Below are positions 1 to 9,479 of a stretch of 64,000 nt of DNA, in pieces. Within the stretch, counting starts at the first letter, position 1. Each line of letters starts with the position of its first letter. The notes beneath the pieces were generated by a model that was given only the letters and a program-made list of their open reading frames with translations, searched no databases and was not told where the DNA came from. The DNA is from Rehmannia glutinosa (taxonomy: Eukaryota > Streptophyta > Magnoliopsida > Lamiales > Orobanchaceae). Location: contig JABTTQ020001495.1 of assembly GCA_016081115.2 (NCBI GenBank), positions 124,001-188,000 of the forward strand, written 5' to 3'. The translations under genes and the position numbers were made by a program.

Positions 1-1432
1 CCTTGCTAGAGATAGTTCATGACCAATACCATTTTCAATACAATCGAGTTATTATTCCATTGACAAACTCGGTTCCTGTCACGATCTTATTTTGATAATG
101 GTTTGGCTCTTCTCATTTTGAATCCTCTTCATCAATTTGTGGTAGTTTAGAGAGTTTCTTTCTTCTTACACATGAATATTGTCCATGTATATCTTGAGTA
201 GTCATCTACTACCACCAAGGTGTATTTCTTTCCACTTATGCTAGTTGGTTCTACTGGGCCAAATAGATCCATATGTAGCAGATGCAATATTCTTGTTGAA
301 GATGGGCATGTCTTTTCTTTGAATGATGATTTGATTTGTTTTCCTTCGACATGCATCACATATACTCTCCTTCTTGATATCTTGAGTCCTGGAAGTCCTT
401 CCACAAGATTACCTCTTGCAAGCTTGTTAATCGTTTTGAAATTCAGGTGACTCAGCTTTTTGTGCCACAACCAACTTGATTCAGCTGTGCTCTTTGCTAA
501 TAGACAGGTGATGGGTGTAGCGGTTGACCAATCTACTACATACATGTTCTTTTGTCGGCATCCTTGCAACACAACTTCATTAGATTCAGTATCCTTGATT
601 TGGCATATACCCATGTTAAATCCAACATTATAGCCCTTGTCACAGAGTTGACTGATGCTTAACAAGTTGAAGTTGAATCCTTCAACATATGCAACATCTG
701 TGATTTCTAATCCGTTCCTCTTGATGGATCCAATGCCTCTTATTTCACCTAGAGCTTCATTTCCTCCAAATATGACTTTTGCTCCTTTAACTTCCTTGAA
801 TTTTGACAGATTTTTCTTGTTTCCTGTCATATGTCCTGGAATAAGCCCCTGTCCATGTACTAGGTTCCTTGGCACTTTCACATTTGTTCCTTGAACTCGC
901 AATCAAGGAAATTAAGTTTTAGGTACCCATATTTGTGCAGGTCTGAGGGGTTAGAATTGTAAGATGATCCAACCAACTTATAGCCAAATGATTTGACTCT
1001 AAGGGGTTGCCATCTATCAGTGCCATAATCATAATTAATCTTGGCAAATTGCTTGGGGATTTTAGGTTCATACATCTGTCTCTTTTGTCTGTATGCCTGT
1101 GTGTATGTTTTAGCAATCGTCCTCTTTGGGTAATTGTGGTGTCTCTGCGAGTGTAGTGCCTAGGTGCATATGTGTCTTTGATGAAAGTTCTTATACTTTT
1201 GGAATGGCCTTTTTGAGTTCTAGGCCTTTGCCATTTGGGCTTATATTCCATGAGTCTATCGATAGTTCACGTCATTCCAATCGGCTTGGCTTGGATATTT
1301 TCTACCATTCCCATCATATGTATTTCTTTTATAGATTTTCTGGGGTTTTTGGTAGCTCGCTTCTTCTTTCTGAGTATTTTTGTTTGGAGTTTTTGAGGAA
1401 CTCGATGAATCTCTTCTCATTTGTCCTTTCGT
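1..1432 (-). pseudogene. Copia copy A: GAG-pre-integrase and start of integrase (pol, runs off the left edge)
   Basis: This is the middle of a Ty1/copia polyprotein read on the minus strand. The longest frame (902-147) shows the GAG-pre-integrase region, with LLSISQLCDKGYNVGF, and LWHKKLSHLNFKTINKLA, whose histidines form part of the HHCC zinc site. It then enters the integrase core at HMDLFGPVEP, which carries the first catalytic Asp, followed by VVVDDYSRYTWTIF. Bases 1-146 continue the integrase in another frame. Bases 903-1432 hold the basic, Gln/Tyr-rich linker between Gag and pol (YKPKWQRPRTQK). Frame breaks at about 147 and 902 make it non-coding as written. Several breaks fall where sister copies carry CAG or CTG, so some may be sequence error. 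A MITE at 1433-1951 separates it from its own gag. Confidence 0.85.
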
Positions 1433-1951
1433 GAGAGTTTGTCCAAAAGCGGGCCAGCCCGTCGGGTCGCCCGCCGCCCGCCTAAGGTAGGGGGTGGGTT
1501 AAGTATTTAGTAGCCCGCCAAAGGGCGGGCCTTGTGCAGACTTGCCCCGCCGCGGGCGCGGGCTTGGGTTGGGTCGGCGGGCTAGCCCGCCTTAAAAAAA
1601 AAAAAAAAAAAATGATAAATTAGATAAAATAGACAAAAAAAAATCGGATAATTAATTTTTTATATTTTTATCTCTTATAAAAGTATATATAATATTTTTA
1701 TAAAATATTTACTTGTTATCCATTAGTATATTTAATTCATTAAAATTAATAATATAAATAAAAAATATTTTTTTAATTTTTTATTTTTTTAATTTTTGGC
1801 GGGGCCGCCCAACCCCCTGAGGCGGGTTGGGTTGGGTTGGGTTGAGGTTGAGGCTCGGCCCGCCACGGCGGGCCGCCCCGCCCCGCCCCAGTGGCGGGTT
1901 TTTGAGCCACGGGCGACAGCCCCGCCGGCCTTGCCCGTTTTGACACCTCTA
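1433..1951. mobile_element. Non-autonomous hAT-type MITE with GC-rich ends, inserted in copia A gag
   Basis: A block of about 519 bp interrupts the copia gag. The right end, read inward, is TAGAGGTGTCAAAACGGGC; the left end is GAGAGTTTGTCCAAAAGCGG, an imperfect inverted copy. The flanks cctttcgt (1425-1432) and cctttcaa (1952-1959) match at 6 of 8 bases, an 8-bp target duplication as expected for hAT. The corresponding gag stretch of copy F (about 45160) reads straight through with no insert. The 150-bp ends are rich in GGGCGGGC-type repeats and the middle (about 1590-1795) is very AT-rich. There is no coding capacity. The exact left boundary is uncertain by a few bases because of divergence. 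Confidence 0.75.
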
Positions 1952-3783
1952 CCTTTCAAATGAACTCAATCTGGTTGCTTTCCTATTCCTTTATAACCAA
2001 GGCCAATTTGCTTGTAATTGTGCTTTGGAGTGAATGTGTGTGCAACATTTAGAGTTTTGGATTTTTTAGACTCTTCATTGCTTGAAGATCCTTTTTCCAA
2101 AATTACTTTTGGAGTTTGACATAGCACAGAGGAATTAAATCCTAAGCCTGTCTTATCTCCACATTTTCTTTGACTCATAATAAGATCATCCAATGATTTA
2201 GATGCCTTAGTGAATGAGGCAATTACATTTTTGAGGTCATTCTCCCTCTTTTCTATGGCAACTATTTCTGCTATTAACTTAGCATTTTCAGCCTTTAAAC
2301 TTTCATTCTCATCAGCTATTTGACTTAGAGTGCTCAGCTCCTTAGTCAGCTTTGAGTTTTGGCTCTTAAGTAGGTTGTTTTCCTCATTTAATAGTGTGTG
2401 TGAGGATTTAATGTGTTCAAAATCTTTCATCATTTTGCCTAATGAATCATAAAGATTAGTGGGTGATGAAGTGTGTGTGTGTCACAGTCACTATCACTAG
2501 AATCTGAGTTTGATGAGTTAGAGTGTACCTCATCTTCTTGGTCAGGTTGATCTTGTTCCTTGGCCATCAAACAAATCAGGGCTTCTTCTTCAGAGTCACT
2601 TGAGTAAGAGTCACTTGAGTAGTCAGCTTCACTGCTCTCAGAATCAGTTGTCTCTCTTGACTTGGCTGTCTCAGCAGTCTCTGCAGCCATCATTGCCTTT
2701 TTCTTTTCTTGTCTTCTTTCTCTCAAGTCCTTTCTTTCTTCTTCATTCTGTATTTGTTGACTACAGGATATGGGCGATCAATGGCATAGTGACCTGGTTG
2801 CCTCAGTTCAAGCATAGATATTCAACTTTTTGATCGACTCTTTCCATTCTTGGATTGTCAGTCCTTTGATATTGACTTTTTGATGATCTCATTTCTCTTG
2901 GTTGGCCTATCTTCCCTTGACTTGGAGGGGAGCCGAGTGTCTTCTCGGAGGATTCGCCCTTGCCTCTCTTGTAGTTCTTATTGAAGAACTTGTTGAACCT
3001 TTTAACCATCAGGGCTATTTCTTATGGATCAATGACTTCTTTGACCTCAGCTCTCTTTTCATCCTTAACAATTAGAGCAGTTGTTTTGGGTACAACTGTC
3101 TCTTCCTGATCTTTTCTTCTCAGCTCAAATTCGTAGGCTTTGAGATCTGAGAATAGTTCATGGTTGGAGGTCTTCGATAGGTCCATGGAATGTCTTAGTG
3201 CCATGACCTTCATTTCCCATTCAGTTGGGAGACTTTTTAGGATCTTCATACACATTTCTTCTCGTGTATATTCCTTTCCAAGTGCGAGATAGCTCGTTGG
3301 TGATTTCGTGAACCGAGCATCCAGTTGATCCAAGTTTTCTCCTGCGATCATTTTGAAATTCTCAAATTTTTGTGTCTGACCATTTGATAATTTATTTTCT
3401 TTGATTTGCTCCGAGCCTTCACAAATCAATGTTAGCTTGTCCTGATTTCTTTAGCCGTTTTGCATGATTTGACTTTATTGAACATGGCTTTGTCCAAGGT
3501 TTTGTAAAGGATGTCCTCAGCTACATTGTCAGGTTATATCTTTTTTGTCATTATTTGTCCACTCGTTCTTGGTTTTTCAACCATGATGTGGGAGCAACAT
3601 CCTCTTCACCTTAAGTGCAGCTCTTCTTCTTACGATTGTGTTCACCTTTAAGATTTGCGGTGGCCCATCCTCTATCACTATCCACATCTCATCATGTAAT
3701 GATAGATGAGATCGCATACGAATTTTCCAATCATCAAATTCTTCAATAGTGAACATAGGGATGCGTGTCAAATTTGCTTCCAT
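1952..3783 (-). pseudogene. Copia copy A: Gag N-terminal and middle regions
   Basis: This is copia Gag on the minus strand. The start is set at 3783 because all four copies in the window begin with the same ATG and MEA.LTRIPMFT.EEFDDWKIR. The UBN2-type capsid domain follows (3429-3022: LICEGSEQIKENKL, LDQLDARF, then LPTEWEMKVMALRHSMDL). The zinc-knuckle region lies near 2765-2815 but is broken, because the CX2C spacing is lost by a one-base deletion in a CTGCAG context. After it come a Ser/Asp/Glu-rich stretch (2726-2439) and a heptad-like coiled coil (2433-1966, ENNLLKSQNSKLTKELSTL). The gene is broken into at least five frames, so it gives no full-length Gag as written. Gag coats the element RNA and forms cytoplasmic particles. 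Confidence 0.8.
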
Positions 3784-3897
3784 GATTATAACTTTTAATG
3801 ATAAAAAGAGTTTCGAGGGTTTAAGTACTAAAGCGAGACTTTGAAAAGTTTGGAGATCTAGTTAAAGTAAACGTGCGGAAGGCTCAATAAACCAACC

Positions 3898-3908
3898 GCT
3901 CGATACCA
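3898..3908 (-). other. Primer binding site of copia A (tRNA-iMet)
   Basis: Read on the minus strand this is TGGTATCGAGC, two bases inside the LTR. It corresponds to the plant initiator-Met primer site TGGTATCAGAGC with one base lost in the CAG. Copy G has TGGTATCAGGGC and copy F has TGGTATCGTGAGC at the same place. Confidence 0.8.
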
Positions 3909-3910
3909 CT

Positions 3911-5470
3911 TGTAGGTCCCAAGGGGTGTAAGTGTAAGGTTTAGAAGGGGGGGTTGAATAAACCTTACCAAATTTTTGATTTAGTCCTTTTAAATATTCA
4001 GAGTTGATACTACACAGTTGTGTCCTTGGTGGACAGCCAATTTAGTTAATCAGTAGAGTTAGTCTCTCAAAGACTCAATCGAATTTGTTGATGGAATAAC
4101 TCATTTGTTAAGTCTAAATTAACTCACCTGTGTGGTTTGTTTTTTGGAAGACTTAACACCCTTAAGTTTGGTTAAGTAGAGATTTAGAGCTTGATTTAGT
4201 ACTTAGAGATTATCTAATGGATAGCAAATATGTCAACAAAATTAAACAAATATGATGCAAGAATTAAAGTTGAAATGTAAATGACACAATAAGATTTTTA
4301 TAGAGGTTCGAAGATGGGGTAATTCTTCTACTCCTCTCTTCTACAACTCTGGAGGAATCCACTAGGTATTGATCAAGTATACAAAGTGGTAGCAGTCCGG
4401 ATACAAGTCTTGATCACACTGGTGACTTGATCCTTTGGGACTCGGTCCTGAGACGCCTTGATCACTCACCGGTGGCTTCTCGACGACTCGGCTTTTTCTG
4501 AGGCGTTTGCCTTGCTACTACTGACTCACTTGCTCAAGCTCTTTGGATTTGATCACGAAGCCCTCCAAAAGCTCAAGACTTGGTTCGACCTTGAACCTTC
4601 CTACACTCCTTCGTGGAATGTAGACCCCTTTAATTCTTGATAATTTCCTCTTCAACTCGATTGAAGTTATCTTTCCTTCACGGGTGAGTGTTGGATTGAT
4701 GTTCTTCGTAGTGTAGGCTTGAGGATTGAGCGTTTAATAACTTGAGAATATTTCAGTTCTGATTCTAATAATTGCTTGAATGTTTGTGGTTCTAGTCACC
4801 TACTCTCGTAGTCATTCCTCACCTTTTATAGTGATCTTTCAAAAATCTGCCCGTTGAAGAGATAGCTTGTTTTTTAAAGTCACTTGTGGTCGTTGGCTTG
4901 TCTTGTTGCAGTCCTTGGAATTGCCATTTCCTCGTATGAATTGTTCTTCACCTTTTCGAGTTCGACACGGTGTAGTGCTTCCCATTGGTTTATTCCTTTT
5001 GCACGCTTTCGACCGAGCACTTCGAGAAAGGTAGCATGGAGATATTACTTGTTTAGGTAATTCTCTTGATTTACGGCAACGGATCTTTTTCGATTATCTC
5101 GACTTGATCGCATTTCCTTGCTTTCCCCAGGTGACTTAGAGTCGACTTCCAATCATTGGATGACTCTTGTCACTTCAACTTGAGACTTGGCTTTTCTTGA
5201 GTTGACTTGATCGATACTCCACTCATTTGCATCTCATTTTTGCTCCTTGATAGAGTTCTGTCTTCTCTTCTTTGCCATACTCGTTGTCTCGCGGTGAGTC
5301 TTCCTTCTAGTCTCCAGTTGTCTTCTTGCATGTTTGGGCATAGCTGACTTAACTCAGCTTGACCAGCTCTATTTATTACAATGCAGTTTACAACAAAAAA
5401 TGGGGTGCCAACTTCCTATTCTAAGTTTTACATGGCATTCATCAAAATCTAAACAATAAATTTCCTAACA
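3911..5470 (-). repeat. 5' LTR of copia copy A (complete)
   Basis: The LTR is read on the minus strand: it starts TGTTAGGAAATT at 5470 and ends GGGACCTACA at 3911, next to the primer site. Length is about 1560 bp, close to the F LTRs (1598 and 1571 bp), with which it is collinear throughout. A TATA-like box (CTATAAAAGG) lies at 4822-4831 on the minus strand and should drive the element RNA. The sequence right of it (5471 on) is another LTR of the same type, so A inserted into copy B. The left end of A is outside the window, so the target duplication cannot be checked. Confidence 0.85.
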
Positions 5471-6072
5471 ACACTTGTGGTCGTTGGCTTGTCTTGTTGC
5501 AGTCCTTGAAATTGACATTTCCTCGTATTGAATGAACCTTCATCTTTTCAGAGTTCTGACATGGGTGCAATGCTTCCCATTGGTTTATTTCTTTTGCACG
5601 CTTCTGGGACTAAGCACTTTAAGGAAGGTAGTATGGAAGTATTACTTGTTTAAGTAACTTCCTTGACTTCTGTGCAACGGATCCTTTTCATTTGTCTTGA
5701 CTTGACTGCAGTTCCTTAACTTCCCCAGATGACTTCGAGTCAGCTTCCAATCATTGGATGACTCATCTGTCACTTCAACTTGAGACTTGGCTATTTTGGG
5801 TTGACTTGACTGACACTTCACACATCTGCATCTCAGCTGATACTTCTCCAGTCGAGTTCCTGTCTTCTCTTCCTTGCCATGCACAACTGCATCACAGCGG
5901 AGTCTTCATTCTAGTCTTCAGTTGACTTCTTGCACATTTAGGCATAGCTGACTTAACTTAGCTCGAACATCCCTATCTATTACAATGCAAGTTACAAATA
6001 AAATGGGGCGCCAACTTTCTAGTCTAAGTTTTATATGGCATTCATCAAAATCTAAATATAAATTTCCCAACA
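5471..6072 (-). repeat. Partial copia LTR (copy B), interrupted by copy A
   Basis: The first bases, cacttgtggtcgttggcttg, match the interior of LTR A (from about 4881). The fragment runs collinearly to the LTR terminus ending cccaaca at 6072. It is the minus-strand 5' part of an LTR whose other part must lie left of the window beyond copy A. It in turn sits inside the LTR of copy D, because 6073 resumes LTR-interior sequence. It contains no genes. Confidence 0.75.
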
Positions 6073-6703
6073 TCCTTCTCTTTGTGTATTCCTCAGGCTT
6101 TTATAATGGTGGTTCAAAAATGTATCTGTTGAAGAGATAGATGCATTTTCAAACTCCATTTCTTGGTCATTGGCTCGCCTTTTCTTGATCTGTAGCAAGT
6201 GATGGTGACATATCCTCGTTTTAATTAATTATGAAGCCTTTTAGGACCTGACAGATGCTCAGTTCTTCCCATTGGTTCATTCCATTTCCACGCTTCTGCG
6301 ATGAGCAGTTTTAGACATGACAATATGGAAGTATTACTATAATAAGTGATATCCTTGATTTTTGCGCGATGGATCCATCACAGTCGACTTTGACTTGACA
6401 GCTGCTTTACCCCTTTGTTTTGAGTCAGTTCCAATCTTTTAGGAACGACTTAACTGTCTATCAGCTGACTGAAACAGCCTTCTAACCACTTGACTCCTAC
6501 TACTCTGCACTTCAGATAGCTATCTCACAGCTGTGTCTTTTCTTCGATCTTCAGTCGAGTCCTGCAATCTTCAACTTGGTTGCTTCCCTTCAGCTTACAA
6601 AGTCCTATCTATTACAAGTTAATTATAGTTGAATTGGGATGCAAACTTTCTAATCTAAGTTTTACATGGTATCATCAAAATCTATTACATAAATTTCCCA
6701 ACA
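6073..6703 (-). repeat. 3' LTR of copia copy D (partial, interrupted by copy B)
   Basis: The sequence from tccttctctttgtgtattcc matches the shared LTR interior at about 48984 and runs to the terminus cccaaca at 6703. On the minus strand this LTR directly follows the RNase H frame of copy D: the coding frame continues a few codons into the LTR before a stop at about 6675. A TATA-like motif (ATTATAAAAG on the minus strand) lies at about 6099-6108. Only the right-hand 631 bp are present, because copy B split it. Confidence 0.8.
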
Positions 6704-8224
6704 CAAGTTTATTCTTAAGTTCTTTAAATCCAGATTCACATAATGGATTTGTGAATATATCAGCTAACTGCTTATCAGTTGATATGTATTCTAATGTGAT
6801 GTCTTTCTTTTCAACATGATCTCTTATAAAATGATATATGACATAAATGTGCTTGGTTCTTAAAGGCAATGATGGATTCTGAGTAATTGCAATGGCACTT
6901 TTGTTTTCATACATAATTGGAATAACTGTTTCTTCTATATCATAATCTCTCTGTTGTTGCCTCATCCATAAAACTTAGGCACAACAACTGCCTGCAGCAA
7001 TATACTCTGCTTCAGCTATGGATGTTGCTATTGAATTCTATTTCTTGCTGAACCAAGAATCTAACCTATTTCCAAGCATTTGACAGGTACCTGATGTACG
7101 TTTCCTGTCAACTCTACATCCAACATAGTCTGAGTCTGAGTAGCCAACTAAATTGAATACTCCTTCCTTTGGATACCATAAGCCAACTTCCTGGCATCCC
7201 TTCAAATACCTTAGGATTCTCTTGGTTGCAGTCATGTGACTTTGTTTTAGAGCAGATTGAAATCTAGCACATATACCTACAACAAAGGTGATGTCTGGCC
7301 TACTTGCTGGTAAATAGAGCAATGATCCAATGAGAGCTCTATATCTTGTTTGATCAAAAACTTTTGCCTTCTGCATCCATCTTCACTAATGTATTCATGG
7401 GAATCTTCCCATATGACTTCTCTTCCATACAAAATGAATTCATTAAATCTCTGGTATACTTGGTTTGGCTTATGAAGGTTCCATCATTCATTTCTTTGAT
7501 TTGAAGACCTAGGAAGAAAGTCAACTCTCTCATCATGCACATCTCAAATTTCCCTTGCATATGGTTTGAGAATTTGTCACACAGCTCTTTATTTGTGGAT
7601 CCAAAGATGATGTCATCGACATATATTTCAACAAGCAGTATAGTCTCCCCATCTTGAATTCTAAAGAGTGTCCTATCAACCTTACCTTTGGTGAATCCAT
7701 TGTATAAGAAACAAAGACAATGTGACATATCAGGCTCGTGGTGTTTGTTTCAATCCATATAATGCCTTCTTAAGCATGTAGACTTTATCTCCAATAGTTT
7801 TCTGCTCAAAACCTGGAGGTTGCTCCACATAGATTTCTTCTACAAAACGTCCATTCAAAAATGCATTATTCACATACATTTGATAGACTGTAAAGTTCTT
7901 GTGTATAGCATAAGCAAGAATCATCCTAACTGCTTCCAATCTTGCAACAGATGCAAAGGTTTCATCAAAAACTATGCCCTCTTATTGGCAATACACTTTG
8001 GCTACCAATATTGCTTTGTTTCTCACTACAGATCCCTCTTCATTCTTCTTATTTCTAAATACCCACTTAGTACCAATAACATTTTGGTGGTTAGGCCTTT
8101 GAACCGATTCCCAAACTTTATTTCTTTCAAACTGATTTAGCTCATCTTCCATAGCTAGAATCCAATGTGTGTCATCTAATGCTTGCAACACATCTTTAGG
8201 CTCAAAATTTGGGAAATGAAACAA
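6704..8224 (-). pseudogene. Copia copy D: reverse transcriptase and RNase H
   Basis: The RVT_2 reverse transcriptase starts at about 8224 (WILAMEDELNQFERNKVW, then GTKWVFRNKKNEEGSVVRNKA). It continues through the palm (7939-7730, YQMYVNNAFLNG and YVEQPPGFEQK) to the catalytic YVDD in IYVDDIIFGSTNKEL (frame 7728-7354). Then come the C-terminal RT portion (7376-7038, LIGSLLYLPASRPDITF) and RNase H (6965-6675, PIMYENKSAIAITQNP, HFIRDHVEKKDITLEYI). Stops and frameshifts at about 7040, 7354, 7730 and 7980 break it. In the AFLNG palm motif, where the first catalytic Asp normally stands (VDVKSAFLNG in F), D reads YVNNAFLNG, so the Asp is replaced by Asn. Its nearest relative here is copy G. Confidence 0.85.
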
Positions 8225-9289
8225 GTGAGCATAGCTTCATGTTGAGTCCTGGATCTAGTTCTTGCTCCTTCTCTAACATCTCCAATAACAAGCTCTAGAG
8301 GATGGTCTCTTACCCATCTCACATTTGGTTGGAGTAAGTCTGTTGGATTTAGTCTTCCTGCAGCTAAGTTGTCTTGAACACCCTCTTCATCATTCAGATA
8401 CAAGTCTTCCAGTTGTCTTTGGGATTCAACTATCTCATCTTCATCTAGGTTGAGTCTTCTGACATTTGCCTTAACATATGGACTCTTCTGAACAGTTGGC
8501 TGATTCATCTTGTCAGCTAACTTATCAATGTCTTCTTTATTAACATTAGGTTCATCAAAAACCACATGAATAGTCTATTCTGTGACCATAGTCACTCTGA
8601 AAGCTTTACTCCCAGCTGAGTATCTCGAAAAGATACCTTCATCATCTTTAGCATCAAAAGCTTTCAAGTTGTCTTTGCCATTGTTGAGAATGAAGCACTT
8701 ACATCCAAAGATATGAAAATATCCAACATTTGGCTTCCTCCATGTCCAAATTTCATAAGGGGTTTTGGACAGTTGCCTGTTGATCATACACCTATGCTGA
8801 GTATAGCAGGAAATATTAATAGCTGCAGCTCAAAATCTCTTAGGCAATCCAGCTTCAGCGAACATGGTCCTTGTAGCTTCCTTGAGAGCTATGTTCCTTT
8901 TTTCAGCTACTACATTCTGATCTGGAGTTCTGGCAGCTGACAACTCATGACCAATACCATTCTATATGCAATATTGTGTTATAATCTCATTGACACACTC
9001 ATTCCTCTATTAGACCTTATCTTGATAATGGTTTGGCTCTCATTTTGAACTTTTCGCATCAGCTGTGGAAGCTTCTGCAAAGTTTCCTTCTTTTTACAAA
9101 TAAAGATGGTCCATGTGTATCTTGAATAATCATCCAACACCACTAAGGTCTATTTCTTTCCACTGATGTTGGCTGGTTTAACAGGACCAAATAAATCCAT
9201 ATGCAATAAGTGCAACATCCTGGTTGAAGAAGGGATAGGCTTGTCCTTCAGTGAAGACTTAATTTGCTTTCCCATCTGGCATGCATCAC
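8225..9289 (-). pseudogene. Copia copy D: integrase (truncated at its N-terminal side)
   Basis: On the minus strand, from 9289 downward, the fragment begins just after the HHCC/linker region (H-A-C near CDACQM) and covers the integrase catalytic core. It passes the VDDYSRYTW region (about 9120), the stretch before the catalytic Glu (about 8900) and the GAG-like linker (8787-8575, MINRQLSKTPYEIWTWRKPN; GYFHIFGCKCFI). It ends in the acidic connector to RT (8565-8176, EDIDKLADKMNQ). Compared with copy G the upstream Gag and pre-integrase are missing: at 9289 the match stops and joins the LTR end of copy E. Many stops are present. Confidence 0.75.
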
Positions 9290-9302
9290 AAATTTCCCAA
9301 CA
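9290..9302 (-). repeat. 13-bp LTR remnant at the D/E fusion point
   Basis: The bases aaatttcccaaca equal the terminal 13 bp of the D/G-type LTR and are followed at once by a polypurine tract, as in an intact 3' LTR. Everything else of this LTR is deleted. The aaat is shared by the integrase side (catcacaaat) and the LTR end, so the join has microhomology. Confidence 0.7.
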
Positions 9303-9317
9303 ATTTCTCCCTTTTTG
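9303..9317 (-). other. Polypurine tract of copia copy E
   Basis: On the minus strand this reads CAAAAAGGGAGAAAT directly before the LTR terminus TGTTGGG. It matches the F tract (CAAAAAGGGGGAAAT at 24525-24539) and primes plus-strand DNA synthesis in LTR elements. Confidence 0.75.
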
Positions 9318-9479
9318 ATGATGCCAAAACTTAAATTAAAAAATAGCCAAGTAAATAGTGCGTAAATAAGGAATAATTGTATTGAATATTATTTTATTGA
9401 ACATATCATTCTTGCACTTTACAAAGCTTTTACAATGTATAAACAACAATTGTATCAGAGCATATATAGAGTACTTACA

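Noticed and set aside
3022..3429. Copia Gag as a domesticated host gene
   Set aside because: It lies in a full retrotransposon context with primer site and LTR, and has broken frames.
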